Below are positions 7,607-16,444 of a DNA stretch of 64,000 bases, one piece after another. Each line of letters starts with the position of its first letter. Positions within the stretch are counted from its first letter, which is position 1. A program made the translations under genes and the position numbers. The notes beneath the pieces are model-generated. The model made no database searches and was not told where the DNA came from. It worked only from the letters and a program-made list of their open reading frames with translations. This DNA is from Natronolimnohabitans sp. A-GB9 (GTDB lineage: Archaea > Halobacteriota > Halobacteria > Halobacteriales > Natrialbaceae): assembly GCF_030848565.1 (NCBI RefSeq), contig NZ_JAVDDV010000008.1:62001-126000 (forward strand). The letters are read 5' to 3'.

Positions 7607-9259
7607 CTATCCCTCACTAGTGGGGGGATCGGCGAACAGTTCGTCGAGTAGCTTCCGCTGTGCGCTCCGGAGATGCTGGTGGAACGTCGACCGAGAGATA
7701 CCCATCGACTCGGCTAAATCTTCGCCGGAAACGTTGCGTGGCCACTCGAAGTACTCGGCGTAGTACGCCGTTTGCAACGCCGTCAGCTGGCGATCGGTCA
7801 ACGACGACTCGAGTCGAGCCATCACGTCCATCGGCGTCCGCGTCGGCCGATCGGTCTCGTGGTAGCTGATCAGTTCGACGACGTCGTATCGGCTCTCGAG
7901 CAGGTCGTAGATCGAGCGCGCGGATTGGCCGTTCGGAAGCGCGATGGTGAGGTCGACGGTTTCGCCACCGGAGCGGCCGCTCGCAGACGCGCTCGTGGCA
8001 CCGGTATCGAATCGGCGAACCGTGGCCCCGTGGTCCGACAGCGCCGTCACGATATCGTCGTCGACGGTCACCTCGAGGAGCGACTCCCCGTCGTAGGTCG
8101 ACAGGACCGTGACGTCGCTGACGCCGTCGATCTCGCTCACCGGCGGCACAGTATCGACGGCGCGGTCGGCGTGGACGAACACGATCGGCGTTCCTGCCTC
8201 GTCTTCGGTCTGTCCGCGGTAGGTGACCGTCGCCTCGAGTGCGTTTGCAAGCGCGGCGACGAACAGCGACGAATCCTCGATCTCGACCTCGAGTTCGACG
8301 ACGCTGTCGGTCGTCAGCATCCGTCGGGATTCGATCGCGTTCATTCCGGTCGCGATCGTATCCGAAAGCGAGTCCAACACGAGCAGCTCCCGGTCCGAGA
8401 AGGCGCCCTCGTCGGCCGAAAACAACACGAGAACGCCGTAAGTAACGTCGCCGTAGGTCAACGGCAACGCAGCGACCGATCGGAATCGGTCGCCGGCACC
8501 GGTTGGCCACCACCGATTCGCGTCGTCGAACGTCTCGAGGTCCCCGATCACCGCCGGCTCGTCGTCCGTGAGCGCTCGCACGGCGGGATGGCTCTCGTCC
8601 GAGGCGAGGACAAGATCACCGTCTTCGAGGGGGATGTCGCCGCTGCTTGCCCACTCGCGTGGTGATAGTCGCTGGTTGGTCACGTCGACGCGGCCGATCC
8701 AGGCCAGAACGTAGGGTTCGGTCTCGACGAGTCGCGTACAGACGTTCCGTTCGATCTCGTCACGCGTCCGGGCGCCAACGGCGGCGTCGGTAACGTCTCG
8801 AAGTAGGCCGTCGACGCGCTCGAGGACGTGCTCGAGTGCCTGGTGCTCCTCGCGAAGCTCCGCGGTGGTCTCCTCGGCAGCCATCTCGGCCAGTTTACGC
8901 TCGGTGATCTCGAGGTGGACGATCGAGACGCGAACCTCGTCGTCGACGGTAAACCGGCTCGCTCGCATCAGAAACCACCGCTTTCGTTCCGGCGTGTGAC
9001 AGGGATACTCCATCGAGAACGTCTCTTGCTTGCCGTCGATGACGGCCTCGAGGCCCTCGACGGCCCGACGGGCGTGTTCGTCGTCGTCCATTCTGGCGGT
9101 CGCGATGTAGTCGACGCCGACGTGTTCGGTCGCGTCGTCTGGACCGAACTCGCGCCAGGACCGATTCGTCAGCAGGATCTCGCCGGTTTCGTCGATAACC
9201 GCGACGGTGATCGGGAGCGTATCGAGGGTCGCGTCGGCGAGCGAGTTCCCGGAACTCAT
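7607..9259 (-). CDS. Bat-like PAS-GAF-HTH_10 regulator
   Basis: The 550-residue protein has a PAS domain (about 10-125), a helical linker, a GAF domain (about 150-320), the GAF/HTH-associated region seen in bacterio-opsin activators, and a C-terminal HTH_10 domain (about 487-545; LTDRQLTALQTAYYAEYFEW then GISRSTFHQHLRSAQRKLL). Bat of Halobacterium has this layout and senses oxygen or light to activate bop, brp and crtB1. The position directly upstream of crtB, on the same strand, suggests it controls carotenoid synthesis here. There is no bop gene in the window. Signal specificity is inference. Confidence 0.88.
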   Translation of the reverse strand: MSSGNSLADATLDTLPITVAVIDETGEILLTNRSWREFGPDDATEHVGVDYIATARMDDDEHARRAVEGLEAVIDGKQETFSMEYPCHTPERKRWFLMRASRFTVDDEVRVSIVHLEITERKLAEMAAEETTAELREEHQALEHVLERVDGLLRDVTDAAVGARTRDEIERNVCTRLVETEPYVLAWIGRVDVTNQRLSPREWASSGDIPLEDGDLVLASDESHPAVRALTDDEPAVIGDLETFDDANRWWPTGAGDRFRSVAALPLTYGDVTYGVLVLFSADEGAFSDRELLVLDSLSDTIATGMNAIESRRMLTTDSVVELEVEIEDSSLFVAALANALEATVTYRGQTEDEAGTPIVFVHADRAVDTVPPVSEIDGVSDVTVLSTYDGESLLEVTVDDDIVTALSDHGATVRRFDTGATSASASGRSGGETVDLTIALPNGQSARSIYDLLESRYDVVELISYHETDRPTRTPMDVMARLESSLTDRQLTALQTAYYAEYFEWPRNVSGEDLAESMGISRSTFHQHLRSAQRKLLDELFADPPTSEG

Positions 9260-9455
9260 CGGTCGATAATTCGAGCTTGAACATCATAATGGGCTCGGGC
9301 GAGCCGACGTCGTCGACGACTACGGCCTCCGGATCGGTGTGTCGAGCTCGAGCCGGCACGAAGAAGACGTCGTGTTGTAGTGCAGTTACGACGGTGTATA
9401 TCTCGATCGCATAGTATCGGGTGTCGATCGACTTTCAGTGACTACCAGCGCACAG

Positions 9456-9782
9456 CTAGATGATTTCGCCGTGGTCACACCGCTCCGCGACGGCTTCACC
9501 TTCGACGAAGTACTCCTCGCCCGTCTCGAAGTCACCGTCTGCGTACGCCTGCGAACCGAGCGCGTAGTACTCCATCGCGTCGCCGAGGGCGTCCATCTCA
9601 CAAGAGATGTCGATCAGATCGCTCCGGAACTCCGCAGGTGCGTCGGCTTCGGCCTCGCTGAACGTGTAGTACGCGGCGTCGAACCGATCCTCTGCCGCCG
9701 AGAACTCCGACGCAGCAGCGTCAAAGCGCTCTCGCTCGAGCGCGTCGACTGCGCTCTCGAGTGGAATCATCCCTTCGGCCAT
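9456..9782 (-). CDS. Hypothetical helical repeat-like protein
   Basis: The 108-residue acidic, alanine-rich product is predicted to be mostly helical, with repeated FDAAxxxFxxAE and DFETGEEYFVEGEA units that resemble short TPR-like repeats. ATG 9782 was chosen; a second ATG lies four codons later at 9770. The open frame continues upstream to 9956 but that part is arginine- and proline-rich and looks non-coding. It lacks a signal peptide, so it may be the C-terminal remnant of a longer lipoprotein; that is a guess. No name recognised. Confidence 0.5.
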   Translation of the reverse strand: MAEGMIPLESAVDALERERFDAAASEFSAAEDRFDAAYYTFSEAEADAPAEFRSDLIDISCEMDALGDAMEYYALGSQAYADGDFETGEEYFVEGEAVAERCDHGEII

Positions 9783-10098
9783 TCCTCGAGGATTCGTCGG
9801 CGAGCGTCGGAACTTCCGATGTCGGTACCCCCTCCCCCCTCTCCCGGTCACGTGTGCGTCTCCGATCCAGCAGTTGGGTGATGGTTGCGGAGTTGATGTC
9901 GACGCAGACGACTTCGTGATGGGCGGTCGATCCTCGTCACCGGTAGCCACCAACACTTATAGGCGCTGTCGGCTCCGACGGCAGCGACCGCAACGCCCGT
10001 CGATTTGCCACAGCCGCCTCGAGACGATAGGTCAGGGGAAATGATGGCTGCGCCAATACTTTTGTACGCGTCCGTCGACAACCAGTACGAGATCAGGC
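9783..10098. other. Intergenic region without a gene
   Basis: No convincing coding frame. Two AT-rich promoter-like spots are visible: ACTTATAGG near 9955-9963, usable on either strand, and TACTTTTGTAC near 10055-10065, about 35-45 nt before the start at 10099. Nothing else recognised. Confidence 0.4.
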
Positions 10099-10671
10099 GT
10101 GTCGAACACTACCACACAACCAACGACAGTCGAGCTATGGATCCGGTCGTTTGCCCCCACCAGCGTCGGTCCGACCCAGGAACGCGCCCTCGATTACCTC
10201 GACGAACTCGAGTCACAGCCATCGATCGAGTCGGTCGAGATCGGCATCTGGGGAACCGTGATCGAGCGGACGGACCGAACGACCCGGATTCCACAACTTC
10301 GGCGGATCGAAACGCGACTCGAAGCGTTCGAGTCGTGGGCCGCTCGGACCGGCCGCCGGCTCGAGCCGTTCTTCCGTGACAGCCATATCGGATCGATGAT
10401 CGACGGCGAGCGCCACGACGTCTGGCGGCTCCCGACGATCGCGCTCGCCGAGTTCGACGAGGATGATAACCTCCTCCACGTCGCGCCGTGTCGTGACGGC
10501 GATCGGACGATCGACGTCTTCGATCGCCTCGAGTCGCTGCTCGAGGGCACGGCACAGACGAAAACCGGCAACGACCGATCGGCAGACGAGGAGGTCGTCG
10601 ACCGACCTCCGGATAGCGTAACGCGGTATCGACTGGCCCACGTCGGACCGTCCTCGTCACGCTACAGGTGA
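10099..10671 (+). CDS. Haloarchaeal HTH-domain-type protein of unknown function
   Basis: The 190-residue product starts with VELWIRSFAPTSVGPTQERALDYL and continues with an EVGIWG-like strand. This resembles a haloarchaea-specific paralogous family often annotated only as HTH domain proteins; I do not see an unambiguous helix-turn-helix. There are no membrane segments or signal peptide. The middle contains a conserved-looking block with WRLPTIALAEF. The role is unknown. A palindromic repeat pair follows 52 bp after the stop. Confidence 0.6.
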   Translation: MSNTTTQPTTVELWIRSFAPTSVGPTQERALDYLDELESQPSIESVEIGIWGTVIERTDRTTRIPQLRRIETRLEAFESWAARTGRRLEPFFRDSHIGSMIDGERHDVWRLPTIALAEFDEDDNLLHVAPCRDGDRTIDVFDRLESLLEGTAQTKTGNDRSADEEVVDRPPDSVTRYRLAHVGPSSSRYR

Positions 10672-10723
10672 GAGACGGCGCTCCGTCGATCTCGTTCGTT
10701 CCTGATTTCGATACTCAGCGTTT

Positions 10724-10808
10724 CATACGAACTGCTGTCCCAGTCTTCCGCCGAGCGCCGACCCCGCCCTGGCGATCGGCAGGACGCGACGCCAGGAGAC
10801 CGTATCAG
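10724..10808. repeat. Palindromic repeat A7
   Basis: An 85-bp imperfect palindrome of family A. One end reads CATACGAACTGCTGTCC and the other AGGAGACCGTATCAG. The centre contains GCGCCGACCCCGCCCTGGCGATCGGC, whose halves GCGCC and TGGCGATCGGC pair with the opposite arms. It is followed after one base by element D2, so the two fill most of the space between 10671 and 10990. Confidence 0.75.
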
Positions 10809-10809
10809 G

Positions 10810-10893
10810 TATCGTCGCTACTGAACCGATGTACACACCGATCGCAACGCCCGCTGGCGATCGGGTGTGCAGTGACGGTCAGTAGCGACGATA
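10810..10893. repeat. Palindromic repeat D2
   Basis: An 84-bp imperfect palindrome. The outer arms are TATCGTCGCTACTGA and TCAGTAGCGACGATA (perfectly complementary over 15 nt). The inner arms are ACACCGATCGC and GCGATCGGGTGT. The same inner arms occur in D1 near 43655-43710, and one half recurs at 11630-11666. Confidence 0.75.
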
Positions 10894-10989
10894 GTGCCCC
10901 CGTCGGTGTCTTCCTCGAGGTATCCGTCAGACGAACAGTCACTGTTGAGACGAACAATCCCTATGCTACTGGCTGGTGTACGCCATTAC

Positions 10990-11151
10990 ATGGCAAGTGA
11001 ATCAGTAACAGTCGGTCAGTCGCGGTGTCGAAACTGCGGATTCGAGGCCCCGGGCGGCGACGAGGCCTGGAGACGAATCCAGGTCCCGAAACTGGGGCGG
11101 ATGACGCAGTGTCCGAAGTGTAATAGCACAGACGTGATAACGAGTAGATAG
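10990..11151 (+). CDS. Small zinc-ribbon protein
   Basis: A 53-residue protein with two CxxC pairs, CRNC at about residues 13-16 and CPKC at about 41-44, typical of a single treble-clef or ribbon zinc finger. The ATG at 10990 begins MASESVTVG; the longer open frame upstream is non-coding in character and overlaps the D2 repeat. The function is unknown. It is read toward msrB, which starts 53 bp further on. Confidence 0.65.
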   Translation: MASESVTVGQSRCRNCGFEAPGGDEAWRRIQVPKLGRMTQCPKCNSTDVITSR

Positions 11152-11204
11152 GGTCAGTTCAGGGCGCAGACAGACTCTTGGGTGTGTCGCGTCTATCTCC
11201 ACGC

Positions 11205-11612
11205 ATGGAACCCGAAACGAACGAGACCGACCTTCCCTCAAGCGACGCCGAGTGGCGCGAGCGGTTAAGCGACGAGGAGTACCGCATCCTCCGGGAAGCC
11301 GGCACCGAATCCCCCTTCAGCGGCGAGTACGTCGACCACAAGGACGATGGGACGTACGCCTGTGCCGGCTGTGGTGCCGAACTGTTCGACTCCGAGACGA
11401 AGTTCGAATCGGGCTGTGGCTGGCCCAGTTTCTACGACACTGACGACGACCGCATCGAAACCCGTCTGGACACCAGCCACGGAATGCGCCGCACCGAAGT
11501 TCTGTGTGCCGAGTGTGGCGGGCATCTCGGTCACGTCTTCGAGGACGGCCCCGAACCGACTGGCAAACGGTACTGTATCAACTCGGTCGCCCTCGAGTTT
11601 GACGAGGCGTAG
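11205..11612 (+). CDS. msrB: Peptide-methionine (R)-S-oxide reductase MsrB
   Basis: The 135-residue product covers the full MsrB fold. It has the structural zinc cysteines in CAGC (53 and 56) and CAEC (101 and 104), the conserved GCGWPSFYD and [11 protein letters not shown] blocks, and the catalytic cysteine Cys124 in RYCINSVAL. It reduces the R-epimer of methionine sulfoxide in proteins, in the cytoplasm. ATG 11205 gives the normal family length; a GTG-like extension upstream adds nothing conserved. Confidence 0.95.
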   Translation: MEPETNETDLPSSDAEWRERLSDEEYRILREAGTESPFSGEYVDHKDDGTYACAGCGAELFDSETKFESGCGWPSFYDTDDDRIETRLDTSHGMRRTEVLCAECGGHLGHVFEDGPEPTGKRYCINSVALEFDEA

Positions 11613-11629
11613 CGTCGAGTCTGCAGGCA

Positions 11630-11666
11630 CTATAGTAGCCACTGAAAGTCAGTGCGCACCCGATCG
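11630..11666. repeat. Half-copy D3 of palindromic family D
   Basis: CACTATAGTAGCCACTGA followed by a GTCAGTGCGCACCCGATCG-like stretch matches the reverse complement of the right arm of D2. No matching second arm is present, so this is a half element, 18 bp after the msrB stop. Confidence 0.6.
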
Positions 11667-11719
11667 TCGACGGTAACGACGACGCGCATACCTTCTCTAC
11701 GGCCTCGAGAGGGGAACCG

Positions 11720-14700
11720 ATGTCGGGTCGTCCCGGATCGATACGTCCGTTCGGACCGGTCGTGTTCCTCGGTTCCAGCTCACGAAACGAAGCGATGGCT
11801 TCTATCGGTGCGAGCCCTAATCAACGTCGAATGCGTTTCGCACGGACCGACGACGACGTACGCTTGCTCGTCGTCGAGAACGACGACCACCGCTTCGACG
11901 TCGAGCTATCCGACGGCGCCGACGAGCGCGTCCGTTCGCTCGACCAGCGGACTGCGGCCGTCGAACCGACCGTCGACGACACCGCGAGCGCGTCCGGGTT
12001 CGCCGCCGTCGACCGAATAACGGACGTGACAACGGCCCTCGAGACCCTCGAGCGACGCCCCGTCGACTGTGTGCTGACGGCCCAGAACTTGGCCGACGGC
12101 GGCGGCCTCGAACTCGTCGAACGGATCCGCGATCGCGATCCTGACCTCCCGATCGTACTCGCCCCACGGGAGGGCGACGAGTCCCTCGCCAGCGACGCGA
12201 TCACCGTCGGCGTCACGGAGTACGTTCCCGCCGACCGGCCGCCCGAAGAACTCGCCGCGACGCTCGAGCGAGCGATCGAACGCGGCCGCGACCGCCGCCG
12301 GTGTCGGGAGCGGGCCCGCCAGTTCGGGGCGGTGTTCGACGACTCAGGGACCTACGTCTGGGTGCTCGAGCCCGACGGACGGGTTCGACGAGCTAACGAC
12401 CCCGTTCTCGAGACGATCGACGCGACAGCGGCCGACGTTCGCGGTCGGCCGCTCCCGGAGCTGTCGTTGTGGCAACGGACCGCGACCGGCCGATCGTCGA
12501 TCCGGGACGCGATCGAGCGCGCGGCAAACGGGACGATCGTTCACCGGGAGGTGACCCTCCACCGGAGCGACGAGCGTGACGAACCGCGAACGTTCGAACT
12601 AACGGTCCGGCCGGTCCGTGACGAATCGGGTTCCGTCGTCTCATTACTCGTACAGGCGAGTGACGTCACCGAGCGGGCGCGACTCGAGCGAGAGCTCCGC
12701 GAGTCCGAGGAACTCCACCGGGTGACGCTGCGCAACATGACCGACACCATCCTCATCACGGACGACGACGGCGAGTTCACCTACGTCTGTCCAAACGTCC
12801 ACTTCATCTTCGGCTACACCGACGACGAGATCCGGGAGATGGGAACGATCGACGAACTGCTCGGTCCCGAGCTCTTCGATCGAGCGAAACTCGAGGAGGA
12901 GGGGGTCTTGACCAACATCGAGTGTACGGCGACCGATCGGATGGGCAACGAGCACACGCTGCTCGTCAACGTCCGTAAGGTCTCGATTCAGGACGGAACG
13001 GTCCTCTATAGCTGTCGGGATATCACGACACGAAAGCGCCGTGAGGAGGCGTTGACGGCGCTTCACCGGACAACGCGTGAACTACTCTACGCGGAAAGCG
13101 AACGCGAGATCGCCGACGTCGTCGTCGAGGATGCAACCGAGATCCTCGATCTCGAGGCCAGCGCCACGTACCTGTTCGACACCGACGAGAACGTCCTCGA
13201 GCCGGCCGCCGTCTCGTCGGGGATGGCACGACTCCACGGGCCGCTCTCACGGCACCGAGCCACCGACGACAGTATCTCCGGTGCGGTCTTCGTCGACGGA
13301 GAGTCCCGCTTTTTCGAGGATATTACCGATGCGGACGTGCCGGCGAGTCCAACGACCGATATCCGGGGTGCGGGGTTCGTCCCGCTCGGCGATCACGGCG
13401 TCCTCGTCGTCGGATCCGCCGACGTCGATGCCTTCGACGAAGTCGACCGCGAACTGACGGACCTGCTGGCGGCGACCGCCGAGGCGGCACTCGACCGGGT
13501 CGAACGAGAGCGTACCCTCCGCGAACGGGACCGCGAGCTCAAGCGCCGGAACCGCCAGCTCACCAGGATCAACCGAATCAACGAGATCATCCGCGAGATC
13601 GACGCGGCGCTGGTCGAAGCCGAGACCCGGGAAGAGATCGAGGCTGCCGTCTGTGAACGACTCACCTCGGCTGACCGGTTTGCCTTCGCCTGGATCGGCA
13701 CGACCGACGCCGGCGGCGACCGTCTCGAGCCGAGTACGCTCGACGGAGAGGGACGGGGGCAGGACTACCTCGACAGCGTCTCGTTGTCCCTTACGGACGC
13801 AAGCGAGCCCGCCGTCAGGACGGCGACCGACCGCGAGGTGACGGTCATCTCGAACGTCGTCGACGGGCTGCGCGACGAATCGTGGCGGTCCGAAGCGCTC
13901 TCACGGGAGTATCAGTCCGTCGTCGGCGTCCCGCTGGCCTACGACGAGTTCACCTACGGCGTGGTGACCGTCTACGCCGACGAGCCCGACGCGTTCGACG
14001 AGGTGACCCGGACCGTCCTCGCCGAACTCGGCGAGACGATCGCCTCCGCTATCGCCGCCGTCGAGCGCAAACAGGCACTGCTGACCGACTCGCGAACTCG
14101 CCTCGAGTTCGACGTCGACGACGAGAGCTTCGTCTTCTCGCGACTCGCCGCCCGTGCCGACTGTACCCTCTCTTTCGACGGCGGCGTTCGATTACACGAG
14201 GACGGGGCCGCGGTGTTTACGACCGTCGAAGGGACGTCGCCGAGCGACATCGTGGACGCAGCCGCGGATCTCATCGCGGTCGAAGCTGTCCGCGAGATCG
14301 GCGACGGCGAAAGCGCCGGTGACGGCGACGGGACAACCGGAACGGTCCTCCTCGAGCTCTCGCCGCCGTTTTTGGCCCTGCAACTGGCCGATCACGGCGT
14401 CGTCTTGCGAAGCGTCGAGGCGACGCCGACGACGACGCGGATCGTCGTCGACGTGCCGCCCAGCGTCGACGCACGCGGTAGCGTCGACGTCGTCGCGAAC
14501 GCCTTCTCCGACGTCGACTTACAGGCCAAACGGGCCGTCGATCGGACGACTGCCCGCGATCTCCGGACCGAACTGCTCGAGCGACTCACTGACCGACAGC
14601 TCGAGGTCGTCCAGCTGGCATACTACGGCGGCTATTTCGCCTCGCCGCGGGAGCGATCGGGCGAGGACGTCGCCGACGCGCTGGGCATCTCGCCGGCCGC

Positions 14701-14797
14701 GTTCTATCGCCACGTCCGGACTGTCCAGCGCAAGCTCTTTACGATCCTCTTCGACGAACTCGGTGTCCCGGCAAGTACTGCCCGTGGGGTTGAATAG
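11720..14797 (+). CDS. Pseudo-receiver/PAS/PAS/GAF/GAF/HTH_10 regulator
   Basis: The 1025-residue protein has a receiver-like domain (about 50-170), two PAS domains (about 190-310 and 335-450), two GAF domains (about 460-600 and 640-780) joined by a helical segment, a Bat-type GAF/HTH-associated region, and a C-terminal HTH_10 domain (about 945-1010; LTDRQLEVVQLAYYGGYF, ISPAAFYRHVRTVQRKLF). The receiver lacks the phospho-acceptor Asp (Ala in CVLTAQNLADGGG) and the conserved Lys, so phosphorylation is unlikely. It is probably a multi-input sensor that binds DNA directly. In-frame ATGs at 11795 and 11831 are possible alternative starts; 11720 has a purine-rich GAGGGG upstream. Confidence 0.85.
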   Translation: MSGRPGSIRPFGPVVFLGSSSRNEAMASIGASPNQRRMRFARTDDDVRLLVVENDDHRFDVELSDGADERVRSLDQRTAAVEPTVDDTASASGFAAVDRITDVTTALETLERRPVDCVLTAQNLADGGGLELVERIRDRDPDLPIVLAPREGDESLASDAITVGVTEYVPADRPPEELAATLERAIERGRDRRRCRERARQFGAVFDDSGTYVWVLEPDGRVRRANDPVLETIDATAADVRGRPLPELSLWQRTATGRSSIRDAIERAANGTIVHREVTLHRSDERDEPRTFELTVRPVRDESGSVVSLLVQASDVTERARLERELRESEELHRVTLRNMTDTILITDDDGEFTYVCPNVHFIFGYTDDEIREMGTIDELLGPELFDRAKLEEEGVLTNIECTATDRMGNEHTLLVNVRKVSIQDGTVLYSCRDITTRKRREEALTALHRTTRELLYAESEREIADVVVEDATEILDLEASATYLFDTDENVLEPAAVSSGMARLHGPLSRHRATDDSISGAVFVDGESRFFEDITDADVPASPTTDIRGAGFVPLGDHGVLVVGSADVDAFDEVDRELTDLLAATAEAALDRVERERTLRERDRELKRRNRQLTRINRINEIIREIDAALVEAETREEIEAAVCERLTSADRFAFAWIGTTDAGGDRLEPSTLDGEGRGQDYLDSVSLSLTDASEPAVRTATDREVTVISNVVDGLRDESWRSEALSREYQSVVGVPLAYDEFTYGVVTVYADEPDAFDEVTRTVLAELGETIASAIAAVERKQALLTDSRTRLEFDVDDESFVFSRLAARADCTLSFDGGVRLHEDGAAVFTTVEGTSPSDIVDAAADLIAVEAVREIGDGESAGDGDGTTGTVLLELSPPFLALQLADHGVVLRSVEATPTTTRIVVDVPPSVDARGSVDVVANAFSDVDLQAKRAVDRTTARDLRTELLERLTDRQLEVVQLAYYGGYFASPRERSGEDVADALGISPAAFYRHVRTVQRKLFTILFDELGVPASTARGVE

Positions 14798-14855
14798 TGA
14801 ACCAGCAATCGAGACCGACGCTAGTTATCTGACGAATACTCCTATCCTAATATCC

Positions 14856-14863
14856 TTATTATA
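14856..14863 (+). promoter_or_regulatory. TATA box of the rubrerythrin-like mini-protein gene
   Basis: TTATTATA ends 26 nt before ATG 14889, in an AT-rich patch that stands out from the surrounding GC-rich sequence. Confidence 0.6.
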
Positions 14864-14888
14864 CCTAAATGCAGTACCCGATCTCCCC

Positions 14889-15029
14889 ATGAAAGACGTT
14901 CAGTTCAATCCCGCCGAGGAATCGAGTTACGAGTGTTTCAATTGTGGAACCGTCGTCCGTTCGACGACACAGACACGCTGTCCCGAGTGTGGCGCCGGAA
15001 TGCGTAACCGTCGAACCCCGATCGAATAA
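14889..15029 (+). CDS. Rubrerythrin-like zinc-ribbon mini-protein
   Basis: A 46-residue protein with two CxxC pairs (CFNC and CPEC) ending in MRNRRTPIE. This matches the small haloarchaeal rubrerythrin-like domain proteins, which contain only the rubredoxin-type metal site and no diiron domain. The function is unknown. A clear TATA box lies 26 nt upstream. It ends 17 bp before the glutamate dehydrogenase gene and may be co-transcribed with it. Confidence 0.75.
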   Translation: MKDVQFNPAEESSYECFNCGTVVRSTTQTRCPECGAGMRNRRTPIE

Positions 15030-15046
15030 CGAGGTCGTCGAATTCT

Positions 15047-16363
15047 ATGGCATCGAAACAGCAGTCGGCATCCGATGAGGAGCAGCGATCGAACGAAACG
15101 ACCGAACCGGAGACGGCACTCGAGACCGCCCGGCGCCAACTCGAGCAGGCGGCGACACACGTCGACGTCGACGGAGCCGCGATCGAACGTCTCAAACACC
15201 CGGCGAAGGTCCACGAAGTGACCGTCCCACTCGAGCGCGACGATGGGTCGGTCGACGTCTTCACAGGGTATCGTGCCCAACACGACAGCGTCCGCGGACC
15301 GTACAAAGGGGGACTTCGCTACCATCCGGAAGTCACGCGCGACGAGTGTGTCGGGCTCTCGATGTGGATGACCTGGAAGTGTGCAGTGATGGACCTTCCC
15401 TTCGGCGGCGCCAAAGGCGGCGTCGTCGTCGACCCCAAATCACTGAGCGACGACGAGAAGGAGCGACTCACCCGCCGTTTCACACAGGAGATCCGTGACG
15501 TTATCGGCCCGACGAAGGACATCCCCGCGCCGGACATGGGGACCGATCCGGACACGATGGCCTGGATCATGGACGCCTACAGCATGCAGGAAGGCGAGAC
15601 CATCCCAGGTGTCGTCACCGGGAAACCGCCGGTCGTCGGCGGCTCCTACGGTCGCGAGGAGGCACCCGGTCGCAGCGTCGCCATCGTCACTCGCGAGACC
15701 TGTGAGTACTACGACTACCCGCTCTCCGACACCACCGTCGCCGTCCAGGGCTTCGGTAGCGTCGGGGCTAACGCTGCCCGCCTGCTCCACGAGTGGGGCG
15801 CGACCGTCGTCGCCGTCAGCGACGTCAACGGGGCGATCTACGATCCCGACGGGATCGACGTAACCGCGATCCCCTCTCACGACGAAGAGCCGGAGGCAGT
15901 CACCGCATACGCCGCGGAAGCGGCCGACGACGTCACTCGGATCTCGAACGCGGATCTCCTCGAGTTAGACGTCGACGTCCTGGTTCCGGCCGCCATCGGA
16001 AACGTCATCACTGCCGACAATGCCGACGCCATCGCGGCCGACATCGTCGTCGAGGGTGCCAACGGTCCGACCACCTTCGCCGCCGACGCCATCCTCGAAG
16101 AACGCGGGGTGCACGTCATTCCCGACATCCTCGCCAACGCGGGCGGGGTGACCGTCAGCTACTTCGAGTGGCTTCAGGACATCAACCGCCGGAAGTGGAG
16201 CGTAGAGCGCGTTCACGACGAACTCGAGAGCGAGATGGTACGTGCGTGGTCGGAGATTCGGGACGAGGTCGAAGAACGTAACGTCAGCTGGCGCGACGCC
16301 AGCTACGTCGTTGCGCTATCACGCGTCTCCGACGCACACGAGGCACGCGGCCTCTGGCCCTGA
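15047..16363 (+). CDS. gdhB: Glutamate dehydrogenase family enzyme
   Basis: The 438-residue product is a Glu/Leu/Phe/Val dehydrogenase. It shows YKGGLRYHP and the catalytic-lysine motif PFGGAKGG at about residue 120-127, then the dinucleotide-binding [11 protein letters not shown] near residue 230. It interconverts glutamate with 2-oxoglutarate plus ammonia in the cytoplasm. The first 35 residues are a charged, non-conserved extension common in haloarchaea. Coenzyme preference (NAD or NADP) cannot be read with confidence. The gene symbol follows haloarchaeal usage and may not match the specific paralogue. Confidence 0.92.
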   Translation: MASKQQSASDEEQRSNETTEPETALETARRQLEQAATHVDVDGAAIERLKHPAKVHEVTVPLERDDGSVDVFTGYRAQHDSVRGPYKGGLRYHPEVTRDECVGLSMWMTWKCAVMDLPFGGAKGGVVVDPKSLSDDEKERLTRRFTQEIRDVIGPTKDIPAPDMGTDPDTMAWIMDAYSMQEGETIPGVVTGKPPVVGGSYGREEAPGRSVAIVTRETCEYYDYPLSDTTVAVQGFGSVGANAARLLHEWGATVVAVSDVNGAIYDPDGIDVTAIPSHDEEPEAVTAYAAEAADDVTRISNADLLELDVDVLVPAAIGNVITADNADAIAADIVVEGANGPTTFAADAILEERGVHVIPDILANAGGVTVSYFEWLQDINRRKWSVERVHDELESEMVRAWSEIRDEVEERNVSWRDASYVVALSRVSDAHEARGLWP

Positions 16364-16444
16364 TACCGCCGATATCGATTTCTCTCCGCTCGTAGGTCTC
16401 GCCGGGCTACGGTTTCAAGACCGTCGGGAACGAACGTATCGAGG

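Noticed and set aside
10724-10893. A CRISPR-like array, because of repeated palindromic units.
   Set aside because: The units are long, different from each other and not separated by regular spacers; no cas genes are present.
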